From Achromobacter sp. RTa (lineage in GTDB: Bacteria > Pseudomonadota > Gammaproteobacteria > Burkholderiales > Burkholderiaceae_B), in contig NZ_JPYO01000027.1 in the NCBI RefSeq assembly GCF_000757485.1, positions 310,001 to 374,000 of the forward strand: a stretch of 64,000 nt of DNA. The letters are read 5' to 3'. A model generated the notes under the pieces. That model had not been told where the DNA came from. It saw only the letters and a program-made list of their open reading frames with translations, and searched no databases. A program made the translations under genes and the position numbers. Shown piece after piece: positions 8,297-16,902 of the stretch (within the stretch, counting starts at the first letter, position 1; the number at the start of each line of letters is the position of its first letter).

Positions 8297-10210
8297 GTGA
8301 CGGATATCCTCCCCAAGAGCAGCCATAGGGCCGCAGCGCGGCTGTCGGCGGGGCTGGCCGCCGCGGTACTGATGTGCCCGGCGGACGCCGCGCCGATAAT
8401 GATGCGGCCCGGGCCCGGCGCCTCGTATGAACAAGGCATCTATTACCTGATTCCGCAGCCCTATGAGGCGGTAAAGACGAGCCTGGAGCAGGACCTGGCA
8501 TCGCCCGGCCTGAGCGGCTTTCAATGGCGCAACGACAGCGCGGCCTTGTCCCGCATGGAGTTCTACTGGGCGCGGGTCAGCGCAACACACGATCCCGCGC
8601 TGCGCGAAACCCTGAGCCAGCAGGCGTCGCAAGCCGCGGCGCCGGTCCTGGAACGGGCGCTGCGCGCAGGCGTCATCACCAGAACCGAGCACGCGGATTT
8701 CGCCCGGGCCATTGCCGCGCAACCCGGGCATGCGGACAAGACCATCGGTCAGGCGCCTTTTTTCGCGCAGACGATTCCGCGCTGGTCGTTCTACCGCGAA
8801 CAAGCCAAATCCCGGCCCGCGCAAAAGGACTACGGCACGGTCATGGACGTCTCCCCCATGGCGGGCCGCAGCCCCATGACGCTGGTCTGGTTCGGCGGCA
8901 CATCCACTACGGTATCGCGCCAATTCAACCTGTTCAGCTGCATGGTGGGCGTGACCTGCGTTCCCAATCCGCACATCGAGCGCAAGACCGAGTCCGCATC
9001 CCGCACCGACCCCGCGCTGGAGCGCGCGGTGGCGGAATTCGCCCAACGCATGCAGGCCCTGCCGCCCTCCGATGCGGACCGGATCATGCAGGGCTATTTC
9101 GACGCCTATGGCTACGGCGTAAGTCCCGCTGCGGTTCCCGTGGTCCGGAGCGCATCGCTGCCGGAGACCTCGCTGCCGGGCGCCGAGCTGCCCGCCGACG
9201 AATCGATGCTGCGGCGCTACGACAACCACGATTGGAGCCTGCTCGCCTTGCCCGACGGCAGCCTCCTGGCCTCCGGAAACGCATCCCACCTCTACCTGCC
9301 TCAAGGCGATGCCGTGGAGCGGCGCGATGCAGCACCCGGGTTCGGGCAGGCATTCAAGCTCAAGATTGCCGCGGACGGCCTGGTGTGGGGCAGCAGCATG
9401 GGGAACGACGGCGCCCACGCACTGGTGGCGTGGCGGCCCGGACAGGGCAAGCCCCATTCCTACGCACCGCCGCAGGACCTGCGCTACTGGCCTGCGGATG
9501 GCTGGTCCCCGCGCCCGGCGGGCGGCGTCGCCGTCCGGGCAGGCGACAGCCTGTTCGTCCTCTCGCCCCAGGGCGAATGGAGCCAGCGCGCCTGGAACAG
9601 CGCCCTGCGCGGCGAGGTCGATGACGCCCTGGAACAGGCGATGCCGCGGGCGCGCAGCAACCGCATCCATTTCGGCGACAGCCTGTTCTGGTCCGCCGGC
9701 CGAGGCGCCTACGGCATCGACCCCGGCAGCGCGCGCGTCGCCCGCAGCTTCAAGGCCGCAACGGGAAACCTGTTCTTCGGCAGCCTGCCGGGCAATTGGG
9801 CGCTGGCGGCAATCACCGGCAACGGCGGCCGCCGGTTCCGGGTCATCGACCTGGCCACCGGGTTGCCTCGGTTCGACGTGGACACGCCGACTGTGCACAA
9901 CACCTCCAGCCTGGCGCGCTCCGCCCGCGGCCGCCTGCTGGCGGTCAGCGGCTCCGACAACGCCGTGACCGTGCTCGACATGGCAGAAGAAAAGCCCGTG
10001 CTCAACCTGCGCCTACCCAAGAACGAAAGCGCAAGCGCCATGGCGTTCTCCTGGAAAGGCGACAAGCTGTGGATCTACGCCCGCAAGGTCGGAGCCGCCG
10101 ACGGCGCGAGGCTCATCGCCTGGAACGTGCCGGACGGCTTGGCCGACGGCGCCGCGGCAGCCGACTTTCCCGACCAGCTGCGCTGCGGGTATTCGATGGA
10201 TTGCCGGTAG
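8297..10210 (+). CDS. Exported protein of unknown function, beta-propeller-like C-terminus
   Basis: 637 residues from a GTG start at 8297; no strong ribosome site decides it. A signal peptide (about 1-32, cleaved near ADAAP) points to the periplasm or beyond. The N-terminal 280 residues match no family I know. The C-terminal 350 look like repeated beta blades, for example VIDLATGLPRFDVDTPT and VTVLDMAEEKPVLNL, as in WD40/quinoprotein propellers. Cysteine pairs near 217/223 and at the very C-terminus could form disulfides. It stands alone between a Bug gene and a convergent Bug gene. Confidence 0.7.
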   Translation: MTDILPKSSHRAAARLSAGLAAAVLMCPADAAPIMMRPGPGASYEQGIYYLIPQPYEAVKTSLEQDLASPGLSGFQWRNDSAALSRMEFYWARVSATHDPALRETLSQQASQAAAPVLERALRAGVITRTEHADFARAIAAQPGHADKTIGQAPFFAQTIPRWSFYREQAKSRPAQKDYGTVMDVSPMAGRSPMTLVWFGGTSTTVSRQFNLFSCMVGVTCVPNPHIERKTESASRTDPALERAVAEFAQRMQALPPSDADRIMQGYFDAYGYGVSPAAVPVVRSASLPETSLPGAELPADESMLRRYDNHDWSLLALPDGSLLASGNASHLYLPQGDAVERRDAAPGFGQAFKLKIAADGLVWGSSMGNDGAHALVAWRPGQGKPHSYAPPQDLRYWPADGWSPRPAGGVAVRAGDSLFVLSPQGEWSQRAWNSALRGEVDDALEQAMPRARSNRIHFGDSLFWSAGRGAYGIDPGSARVARSFKAATGNLFFGSLPGNWALAAITGNGGRRFRVIDLATGLPRFDVDTPTVHNTSSLARSARGRLLAVSGSDNAVTVLDMAEEKPVLNLRLPKNESASAMAFSWKGDKLWIYARKVGAADGARLIAWNVPDGLADGAAAADFPDQLRCGYSMDCR

Positions 10211-10230
10211 CGCCGCGCCCGGTCGGCCGT

Positions 10231-11196
10231 TCATTCACGGATCAGGCCGATCGCCTTGGAAAACAGCGCGCGCTGCCCCTGCAAGTAGGCGCCGTACTCC
10301 TGCGGACTCAGCACGCTGACCTCCGCGCCTATCGTTCCCAGCGTTTTGCTCACCTCGTCGCCCTGGTCGGCAACGACCTTGCGCGCGGCCTGGTACAGGG
10401 CGTCGATCACCTGGGGCGGCGTATCCTTGGGCGCCATGAGGCCGTAGATGGTCGGGCTGCCGACCTCATAGCCCAGCTCGCGCAGGGTGGGAACATCGGG
10501 ATAGGCGGCCAGCCGCTTGCTGCTGAAAACGGCCAGGGGCCGCAGGCCGCCGGACTGGATGTGCGCCTGGGCCGGACCCACGGCGGACACCGCGATATCC
10601 GTGTGCCCGCCCAGCAGGGCCGTGACCGCCGGCGCGCTGCCCTGGAAAGGAATATGGCGCAGCTGGATCCTGGCCTCGGACGCGAAAGTCTCGCCCAGCA
10701 AGTGGCTGATGCCCATGGCGCCCGACGTGCCGTAGGAAATCCCGTCGGGGCGCGCCTTCGCATCGGCCACCACGTCGGCCAGCGTCTTGTACTTGGACTT
10801 GCCCGAGGCAACGATCATCATGCCGCCCAGCGAAATCGCCGCGACCGGCGCGAAGGAATCCGTCGTGTACTTGATTTCCTTGTTGGCCAGCGGCACCACC
10901 ACCAGCGCCCCCGGCGAGCTTCCGACAATGGTGTAGCCGTCCGGCGCGGCCGACGCCGTAAACGCCGCGCCGATGCCTCCGCCCGCGCCCGGCTTGTAGT
11001 TCATCACGATAGGCTGCCCCAGGTACTGGCCCATCTTCTCGGTGATGGGTCGCAGCATCTGGTCGGTATCGCCGGGCGCGAACGGAATGATCAACTGCAC
11101 CGGTCTTGCCGGATAGTCGGCATGTGCCGGTGCGCCCAAGGCCAGGCCCAGAGCGATGGACGCGAACGCGCCGCGCAGTCCTTTGAAGCTATGCAT
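10231..11196 (-). CDS. Bug (TctC-like) receptor
   Basis: 321 residues from ATG 11196, chosen because GGGAGA lies 8 nt upstream and the signal peptide (about 1-27, ending AHADY) then starts normally; a start at 11232 would add 12 residues. The conserved N-terminal binding loop PFAPGDTDQML differs from the usual APGG. It lies 45 nt downstream of the carboxymuconolactone-decarboxylase-like gene in a minus-strand group with two SDRs. No membrane permease is nearby. Confidence 0.9.
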   Translation of the reverse strand: MHSFKGLRGAFASIALGLALGAPAHADYPARPVQLIIPFAPGDTDQMLRPITEKMGQYLGQPIVMNYKPGAGGGIGAAFTASAAPDGYTIVGSSPGALVVVPLANKEIKYTTDSFAPVAAISLGGMMIVASGKSKYKTLADVVADAKARPDGISYGTSGAMGISHLLGETFASEARIQLRHIPFQGSAPAVTALLGGHTDIAVSAVGPAQAHIQSGGLRPLAVFSSKRLAAYPDVPTLRELGYEVGSPTIYGLMAPKDTPPQVIDALYQAARKVVADQGDEVSKTLGTIGAEVSVLSPQEYGAYLQGQRALFSKAIGLIRE

Positions 11197-11241
11197 GCTT
11201 GTCTCCCTGTATCGTTGTTCGCCGGCCTTCAAGCGAGCCGT

Positions 11242-11754
11242 TCATTCGTGATCTATCTGGATCGCCTCCAGGAAACGCGACACCATGTTGTAGGCGGCCA
11301 CCGTGGCCGTGATCTCCACGATCTCTTTGTCGTCGTAGGCCGCGCGCACCGCCGCGAACGTCGCGTCCCGGACCCGGATCTCGCGCGTCATCTCGTCGCA
11401 ATACGCCATCGCCGCGCGCTCGCCCGCATCCAGCGGCGCGAAATCGCCGGCCTTCAGCCCCGCCACCTGGGCCTGGCTACACCCCGCCTGCAGGGCAATG
11501 GGCAGATGCTGCTCGAACTCGTAGTCGGCCTGGTTCAGCACCGCCACGCGCAGGATGAGCATCTCCCGAAGCCTGGCGTGCAGGCCGCTCTGCTGGCGTA
11601 TCGCCGTGAGATAGGCCAGCCAGCCCTGCGCCACCGGCGGGCTGTTGAGCAGCATCCGGTAAAGATTCGGCAGGCTGGACCGTTCCCGTTCGATGCGTTC
11701 CACCAGCGGCTTCGTTTCCGGTTTGGTGATATCCGCGTAGTCAATGCGCGCCAT
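11242..11754 (-). CDS. Carboxymuconolactone decarboxylase family protein
   Basis: 170 residues from ATG 11754 with AAGGGA upstream. The helical AhpD/CMD fold is suggested by MLILRVAVLNQADYEFEQH. The redox CxxC of AhpD is absent, which fits the decarboxylase or gamma-lactone branch rather than a peroxidase partner. It lies 23 nt after an SDR gene and before a Bug receptor, so it is probably an enzyme of one small catabolic operon. The substrate is unknown. Confidence 0.8.
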   Translation of the reverse strand: MARIDYADITKPETKPLVERIERERSSLPNLYRMLLNSPPVAQGWLAYLTAIRQQSGLHARLREMLILRVAVLNQADYEFEQHLPIALQAGCSQAQVAGLKAGDFAPLDAGERAAMAYCDEMTREIRVRDATFAAVRAAYDDKEIVEITATVAAYNMVSRFLEAIQIDHE

Positions 11755-11777
11755 CGTGATTTCCCTTTGAGTGATCT

Positions 11778-12599
11778 TCAGTCGCAACGGGCGCTCATGC
11801 CCCCATCCACTACCAGTTCGGTTCCCGTGATGAAACGCGCCTCGTCCGAGGCGAGAAAGAGCACGGCGTTGGCGGTATCCCGGCCGTCCCCGGAGAGCGG
11901 CAGCGGAATGCGCCGCCGCCGCCGTTCCAGCAAGGCCTCGATATCGCCTTCGGTCTGCTGGCCGGCCAGGAAGGCATCCACCAGCGGCGTATGCAATTGG
12001 CCGGGCAGGACGGTATTGATGCGCACGCCCTTTCTGGCGTACTCCACGCCCACGACCCGTCCAAACTGCATCACGCCGGCCTTGGCCGCCGCGTAGCCGA
12101 CCTGCGGCGCGCCGGTCCAGCGTATGGCCGAGGTCGAGGACACATTGACCACCGCGCCGGCGCCCTGCGCCTCCATGATGGGCAGGACCTGCTGGCAGGT
12201 CATGAACACCGACGTCAGATTCAGGTCCAGCTGCCTGTGCCAATCGTCTTGCGACAGGGCAACCGGACCGCCGGGGATCGGGCCGCCCACGTTATTGACC
12301 AGAATGTCGATCCGGCCGTGGCGCTGGACCACCGCAGCGACCAGCGCCGCCACCTGGGCCGCGTCGCCGACGTCGCAGATGTGGGTATGAATGCGCGAAC
12401 GGCACTCGCCCGCCAGTTCCAGGGTCTCCGGCAGCGATTCGGGCCGCTTGTCCACCGCCACCACCAGCGCGCCCTCCTGGGCGAAGCGCACGGCGATCGC
12501 GCGCCCATTGCCCCACCCCGGCCCCACGCAGCCCGCTCCGAAAACCAAGGCCACCTTGCCTGCCAGGCGCCCCGCGCCCGCTTGCTCGCATGTATTCAT
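11778..12599 (-). CDS. SDR family oxidoreductase with GWGNG insertion
   Basis: 273 residues from ATG 12599 (GGAGCC upstream). The glycine motif is GAGCVGPGWGNG (21-32): an extra block sits between the usual glycines. The rest is standard: NNVGG (102-106), Ser155, Tyr169 and Lys173. Its C-terminus RFITGTELVVDGG is typical of classical SDRs. The next gene upstream shares the same insertion, so the two are probably paralogues acting on related substrates. Confidence 0.86.
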   Translation of the reverse strand: MNTCEQAGAGRLAGKVALVFGAGCVGPGWGNGRAIAVRFAQEGALVVAVDKRPESLPETLELAGECRSRIHTHICDVGDAAQVAALVAAVVQRHGRIDILVNNVGGPIPGGPVALSQDDWHRQLDLNLTSVFMTCQQVLPIMEAQGAGAVVNVSSTSAIRWTGAPQVGYAAAKAGVMQFGRVVGVEYARKGVRINTVLPGQLHTPLVDAFLAGQQTEGDIEALLERRRRRIPLPLSGDGRDTANAVLFLASDEARFITGTELVVDGGMSARCD

Positions 12600-12612
12600 C
12601 AGCCGGCTCCGT

Positions 12613-13407
12613 TCAGCGCGTGGCCATGGTGATGCCGCCATCCACCACGATCTGCTGCCCCGTGATGTAGCGGCTTTCATCGCTGGCCAGGAAGGCCACG
12701 GCATGGGCCACGTCCCAGGCGTCGCCCATGCGTCCGGACGGCACCTGCGCGTGCCGGTGCGCCACGAAGCCGTCGTAATCGCCCTTGGCGTATTTCTGCG
12801 CCAGGCGTTCGACGAGCGGCGTGAACATCAATCCGGGCACCACCGAATTCAGCCGCACGCCATCGGCCGCATAGATGACGGCGGTGGTGGCCGTCATCTG
12901 CATCAGGGCCGCCTTCGCGGCCGCGTAGCCCACCTGGGGTTTGCCCGCATAGCGCAACCCGGCGATGGACGAAATGTTGATAATCGAGCCTCCACCGGCT
13001 CTCTTCATGAGGGGTATGACGTGCTTGCAGCACAGGAACGCGGACGTCAGATTCACCTGGATCTGGTCGTTCCAGAGGTCCTCCGTCATGGAGACCGGAT
13101 CGCCTGGTTCCGAGCGGCCGACATTGTTGACCAGGATGTCGATGCGGCCATAGGTCTCGATGCAGGCCCGCGCCAGCTCCGCCACCTGCGCGCCATCCGT
13201 CACGTCGCACTGCCGGACCACGATCTTCCCGCCCTCGGCGGCCACCGCTTCGGCGGACTGGCGCGCCGCGTCGATATTCATATCGCAGCCGTAGATCGCC
13301 GCGCCCTGCCTGGCCAGGACCGCGGCGGCGGCCTTGCCATTGCCCCATCCTTCGCCCAGCGTTCCGCATCCGGTCACGAGGGCTACCTTTCCATCAAGAC
13401 GAAACAT
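12613..13407 (-). CDS. SDR family oxidoreductase with GWGNG insertion (paralogue)
   Basis: 264 residues. The cofactor motif is TGCGTLGEGWGNGKA (12-26), the same enlarged glycine loop as in the gene downstream. NNVG is at 94-97; the catalytic residues are in NISS (about 144-147), Tyr161 and Lys165. It is the first gene of the minus-strand group and is divergent from a LysR regulator. The reaction is probably NAD(P)-dependent oxidation of a hydroxyl to a ketone; the substrate is not evident. Confidence 0.87.
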   Translation of the reverse strand: MFRLDGKVALVTGCGTLGEGWGNGKAAAAVLARQGAAIYGCDMNIDAARQSAEAVAAEGGKIVVRQCDVTDGAQVAELARACIETYGRIDILVNNVGRSEPGDPVSMTEDLWNDQIQVNLTSAFLCCKHVIPLMKRAGGGSIINISSIAGLRYAGKPQVGYAAAKAALMQMTATTAVIYAADGVRLNSVVPGLMFTPLVERLAQKYAKGDYDGFVAHRHAQVPSGRMGDAWDVAHAVAFLASDESRYITGQQIVVDGGITMATR

Positions 13408-13467
13408 CCCAGCTCCAGAGAAAGTCCGTGATGCAAAGGCTAAGGCAGCAAGGCGCCGAGGTTAAGT

Positions 13468-13478
13468 TCCAATTTGGA
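13468..13478. promoter_or_regulatory. Short palindrome between divergent SDR and LysR genes
   Basis: tccaa-t-ttgga, 5-bp arms about one central base, 22 nt before the LysR start. Its place suits autoregulatory LysR binding, but the element is short. Confidence 0.35.
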
Positions 13479-13499
13479 CGGGATTGATAGACAAAAAGA

Positions 13500-14429
13500 A
13501 TGAATCTGACGACGAGACAATTGCGCATCTTCGTGCTGCTGGCCGAAACGCTGAGTTTTCAGAGAACGGCCGAAATGCTGCACGTCACCCAGCCCACGCT
13601 GAGCAAACTGCTGAAGGAAACGGAAGAGACGCTGGGCGTCAAACTCTTCGAGCGCACCACCCGCATGGTGCGCCTGTCGCGCGAAGGCCAGGACATCCTG
13701 GACATCGCGCGCAAGATCACGGCGCTGCATGAAAAAGGCATGCTGGAACTGGAGCAGCGGCTGCGCGACCGCAACAACCGCGTAGCCGTCGCGGCCCTGC
13801 CCACGCTCGCGGCCTCGCTCATTCCCCTGTTGATCCAGAGCCTGGGGCGCCGGCAGCCGCGGATCCAGGTGGACGTGTTCGATCCCATCGCCAACGAAGC
13901 CCTGCAATTGCTGCGCGAGCGGCGCGTGGACATCGCGGTCACCACCAAGAACGACGTAGGCGCCTCGGACCTCGTCTACCAGGAACTGTTCACCGAACCC
14001 TTCGTGCTGTTTCACAGCGCCCAGGTCAAGCCGGACATCACGCATTGGGCGCCCGCGGAACTGGCTCGGCTGCCGCTCATCAGCATGCCGCCCGGCACCA
14101 GCGTGCGCGTCTTGACGGAACGCGCCTTCCAGGCCGCGTCCCAGCCCTTCCATCCCGTATATTCCCTGCGGGACCTGAACACCATCGCCCGCTTCGTGCA
14201 GCACAACTGCGGCATCGCGCTGCTGCCGGAGTCCTCGCTGGACAACGCCACGCAGCGCGGCGTGCGCAAGACCCGGCTGCAACAGGCGCTATCGCGCTCG
14301 GTAGGCATGTACATGCGCCGCGATGAGCAGCCCACCCGGCTGCTGCGCCTCACCCTGGATGAATTGCGCCGCCTGGGCCGGGACCGGCAGTCCCCGTCCG
14401 AAACCCGGCCGCGCCCGGCGCCGCGTTAG
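13500..14429 (+). CDS. LysR family transcriptional regulator
   Basis: 309 residues. The N-terminal winged helix (about 1-60) contains TLSFQRTAEMLHVTQPTLSK and LGVKLFERTTRMVRLSREG. The C-terminal part is a periplasmic-binding-protein-like effector domain. The tail after about 285 is Arg/Pro-rich. It is divergent from the SDR-SDR-CMD-Bug group and presumably regulates it. No clear ribosome site precedes the ATG at 13500, but the domain start fits. Confidence 0.93.
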   Translation: MNLTTRQLRIFVLLAETLSFQRTAEMLHVTQPTLSKLLKETEETLGVKLFERTTRMVRLSREGQDILDIARKITALHEKGMLELEQRLRDRNNRVAVAALPTLAASLIPLLIQSLGRRQPRIQVDVFDPIANEALQLLRERRVDIAVTTKNDVGASDLVYQELFTEPFVLFHSAQVKPDITHWAPAELARLPLISMPPGTSVRVLTERAFQAASQPFHPVYSLRDLNTIARFVQHNCGIALLPESSLDNATQRGVRKTRLQQALSRSVGMYMRRDEQPTRLLRLTLDELRRLGRDRQSPSETRPRPAPR

Positions 14430-14455
14430 CCGGCAGCGAGCTTCACCCCGCCACG

Positions 14456-14785
14456 CTACGGCTGTTCCAGCGGCCACACCTCGACCACGCCATGCGCCAC
14501 CGCGCAGGGCGTACGCGACACCATGTCCACCGCCTCTGCCAGGTCCGCCGCCTCGATGATGGCAAAGCCCGCCACCGGCAAGGGCGCCCCCATGAATGGA
14601 CCATCCTCCGTAACCGCCCCGGCGGCGTCCGGATTGCGCACCTGCACCGGCTTGCCCGCGATGCCCATCAACACGCCGTCTTTCTGCAACTTCGCGTCGT
14701 GCGCATGCGCCGCGTTCCGGACGGCTATCGGGGTTCGGTCATACCCCTCGCGGGTTCCATATCCGATCGTCACGAACTTAGGCAT
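14456..14785 (-). CDS. YCII-related (DGPF) domain protein
   Basis: 109 residues from ATG 14785, chosen because AAGGAG lies 10 nt upstream; a start at 14821 would overlap the previous stop. The YciI-like alpha-beta fold is suggested by KFVTIGYG at the start, HDAKLQKDGVLM, and EDGPFMGAPLPVAGFAIIEA with the family DGPF motif. Members are dimeric with a His/Asp site of mostly unknown chemistry. It is last in a four-gene minus-strand group with RidA and an Old Yellow Enzyme, so a small-molecule role is likely. Confidence 0.8.
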   Translation of the reverse strand: MPKFVTIGYGTREGYDRTPIAVRNAAHAHDAKLQKDGVLMGIAGKPVQVRNPDAAGAVTEDGPFMGAPLPVAGFAIIEAADLAEAVDMVSRTPCAVAHGVVEVWPLEQP

Positions 14786-14817
14786 GGGTGGTCTCCTTTT
14801 CGGATCTTCCGGGCGTA

Positions 14818-15108
14818 TCACGCTGCCGGATCTTGAAGCGCGTACACCTTGGACCCGATCGGCAATTGCTTCTTTGTAATCGCCGGGGGCACGCTGAAGG
14901 GAGCGTGGCTCAGCGGCCTGCCCCGATCGATCATCTCGATGCCGGAGATGGTAGTGCCCAGTTCATCGCCGGCCGGCGTCACGATCAGCAGCGCCGTGCC
15001 CACGCGGACCCGCGCATCCGGCGCCAATGCGTGCGGGACTCCAGGCACGACTACGCATCCCCGTCCATTCAATTCAAACACGTCTTCGATTTCGCACAGA
15101 TAGAGCAT
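14818..15108 (-). CDS. Small EF-Tu-domain-2-like beta-barrel protein
   Basis: 96 residues from ATG 15108. IEDVFELNGRGCVVVPG closely recalls the start of elongation factor Tu domain 2 (IEDVF, GRG), and TTISGIEMIDRGRP recalls its later strands; there is no GTPase domain. The start is uncertain. No ribosome site precedes 15108, and the frame stays open upstream through a Cys-rich stretch (RCTYPECPCGS), so a TTG start at 15168 giving 116 residues is possible. It lies between the OYE and YCII genes. The function is unknown. Confidence 0.6.
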   Translation of the reverse strand: MLYLCEIEDVFELNGRGCVVVPGVPHALAPDARVRVGTALLIVTPAGDELGTTISGIEMIDRGRPLSHAPFSVPPAITKKQLPIGSKVYALQDPAA

Positions 15109-15202
15109 CGCGTTGGAGCCACAAGGACATTCGGGATACGTGCAACGATTTTCCTTGCATGGGCTCAACTTGTCGAGCGGCCGGCTTCGCGCATGTGCCG
15201 AG

Positions 15203-16357
15203 TCATTCCCGGCCGCGGCCCTCCCGATGCCGCGCCGCATTCTCCAGGTCGGCGATCGGCGCCAGCAGGCCTCGATCGAACGCCTCCAGCCTCGCACCGG
15301 CGCGCAGCCTTTCGGGCCAATCGGGATGCGTGAGCGCGCCGCGCCCCAGCGAAACGAAGTCGGCCTCGCCGCGCGCCATCAGACCATCCGCCTGCATCGC
15401 ATCATGCAACGAGCCGTTCGCCAACACCGGAACCGGAACGTGCTCGCGCGCCAGCGCGGCAAGGCTGGGGCCTTGTTCACCAAAGGCGGGGCGCCATGCC
15501 TCGAACTCGGTCGTGTGCAGGTAATCGATGGGCAGCGCGCCCAGCGTACGGAAGATCCGGGCCGCGTCTTCTTCTCCGCCTGCCCACTTGTGCGTGAAGT
15601 CGTTGACCTTGCCTTGCGAACAGCGCACCCCCACGGCAAAGTGTTCCGACGCCTCCCGCCGGACAGCCCGGATGACTTCCCCCGTTAGGCGCAGGCGATT
15701 GTCCAGGCTGCCGCCGTAACGGTCCTCGCGCCTGTTGGTGTGCGCGGTGAGGAACTGGTCCAGCAGGTATCCATTGGCGCCGTGTATCTCCACTCCGTCG
15801 AACCCGGCTTCCTGCGCCCGGCGCGCGGCCAGGGCGTAGCCTTCTATCGCCTCGGCGATGTCCTCCTCCGACATCGCTTCGGGCATCCGGTAAGGCCCTT
15901 CGCCCCGATAAAAGACCATCTGCTGCCCCTTTGGCAATACGGCCGAGGGGCCCTTCGTCGTGCTGCGGTGGCGATTGCCCTGAGACAGCGCGCCCGCATG
16001 CATGAGTTGCGCGACGATGCGGCCGCCATGGGCATGCACACGGTCCACGACGACTCGCCACGCGTCGCGCTGCGCGTCGTCGGCCAGACCAGGCTGGAAG
16101 AGATAGCCTTGCGCGTAGGCCTTGTCCGTATAGATGCCTTCGGTGATCACCAGGCCGAAGCCGCCGGCAGCGAAGGCGGCGTAGTAATCGGCCATTTGCT
16201 GCGTGGCGCGGCCGTCCGCCGTGGCGCTGACCCGGGTCATGGGCGCGACGGCGAGACGGTTGGGCAGGCTCAGCGCCCTGCCCAACCGCAGCGGGGTGAA
16301 CAGTCTGGCGTGCGCGGCCTGCGCATCGCCTGCCGGACGATCTGGCAGCGCGCTCAT
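15203..16357 (-). CDS. NADH:flavin oxidoreductase (Old Yellow Enzyme family)
   Basis: 384 residues forming an FMN-binding TIM barrel. Visible motifs include NRLAVAPMTR, QLMHAGALSQ, the active-site pair in EIHGANGYLLDQFL, the family signature NRREDRYGGSLDNRLRL, and the phosphate-binding VLANGSLHD...LGRGALTHPDWP. It probably reduces alpha,beta-unsaturated carbonyls with NAD(P)H. It is one base apart from the RidA gene, so the two are co-transcribed. No 4Fe-4S cysteine cluster is present, so it is the simple OYE form rather than the 2,4-dienoyl-CoA reductase form. Confidence 0.9.
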   Translation of the reverse strand: MSALPDRPAGDAQAAHARLFTPLRLGRALSLPNRLAVAPMTRVSATADGRATQQMADYYAAFAAGGFGLVITEGIYTDKAYAQGYLFQPGLADDAQRDAWRVVVDRVHAHGGRIVAQLMHAGALSQGNRHRSTTKGPSAVLPKGQQMVFYRGEGPYRMPEAMSEEDIAEAIEGYALAARRAQEAGFDGVEIHGANGYLLDQFLTAHTNRREDRYGGSLDNRLRLTGEVIRAVRREASEHFAVGVRCSQGKVNDFTHKWAGGEEDAARIFRTLGALPIDYLHTTEFEAWRPAFGEQGPSLAALAREHVPVPVLANGSLHDAMQADGLMARGEADFVSLGRGALTHPDWPERLRAGARLEAFDRGLLAPIADLENAARHREGRGRE

Positions 16358-16358
16358 G

Positions 16359-16754
16359 TCAACGGCCCTCCTGCGGATGCACCGCCGCGATCGCCTCGAT
16401 CTCTATCATGGCGGCGGGGTCGTAAAGCACCTTGATCTCCGCGATCGTGTCGGCCGGATAGGGAGCCGAAAAGAAGCGGCGGCGCAACGCCACCACGTCG
16501 TCGAAATGCCCCATGTCCGTAACGAAGATGGTGACCTTGATTACGTCCTTCAGGCTCGAACCGCCCGCCTCCAGCGCGCGCTGCAGATTCAGGAAAGCCT
16601 GCTCGCCTTGGGCAGGAAAACCGCCGGTAACGATCTTGCCGTCGTCGCCGGCGCCCGCCTGGCCGGAGATGAACAGCAGGTTTCCGAACCGGATGCCCTG
16701 CGAGAGCAGGAAGGGCTCGTAGTTGTCGGGCTGGGTGATGACACGTTGCAGCAT
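16359..16754 (-). CDS. RidA family protein (reactive enamine/imine deaminase)
   Basis: 131 residues of the YjgF/YER057c/UK114 family: LLFISGQAGAGDDGKI, FLNLQRALEAGGSSL, VTIFVTDMGHFDD and the C-terminal MIEIEAIAAV. The final strand usually carries the Arg that binds the substrate carboxylate (as in the RVAVE type); here that position is less clear, so it may be a Rid subfamily member rather than a true RidA. It is first in the minus-strand operon with the OYE gene and divergent from a GcvA-like regulator. Confidence 0.87.
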   Translation of the reverse strand: MLQRVITQPDNYEPFLLSQGIRFGNLLFISGQAGAGDDGKIVTGGFPAQGEQAFLNLQRALEAGGSSLKDVIKVTIFVTDMGHFDDVVALRRRFFSAPYPADTIAEIKVLYDPAAMIEIEAIAAVHPQEGR

Positions 16755-16840
16755 GGTGCGAATTCCTTCACTTATGATTTATCGGAGGATCTGCATGAAC
16801 AGCCGATCCATGCCTCTAATTTAGGAATGCCGCGCCCCTG

Positions 16841-16860
16841 TGACAAAGGTTCATTTGTCA
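16841..16860. promoter_or_regulatory. Inverted repeat, probable LysR operator
   Basis: tgacaaa and tttgtca (7-bp perfect arms, 6-bp spacer ggttca) lie 43 nt before the LysR start at 16903 and 87 nt from the divergent RidA start. The position and dyad are typical of an autoregulatory LysR site. Its presence also argues against starting the LysR protein at the GTG 16840. Confidence 0.55.
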
Positions 16861-16902
16861 GCTATAAGAAGAGATAAACTCATCCATACGCAGGTGCCGG
16901 CC

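Noticed and set aside
11242-12243. A 333-codon form of the carboxymuconolactone-decarboxylase-like protein
   Set aside because: The extra N-terminus is antisense-like and overlaps the SDR gene; ATG 11754 has a ribosome site and begins the domain.
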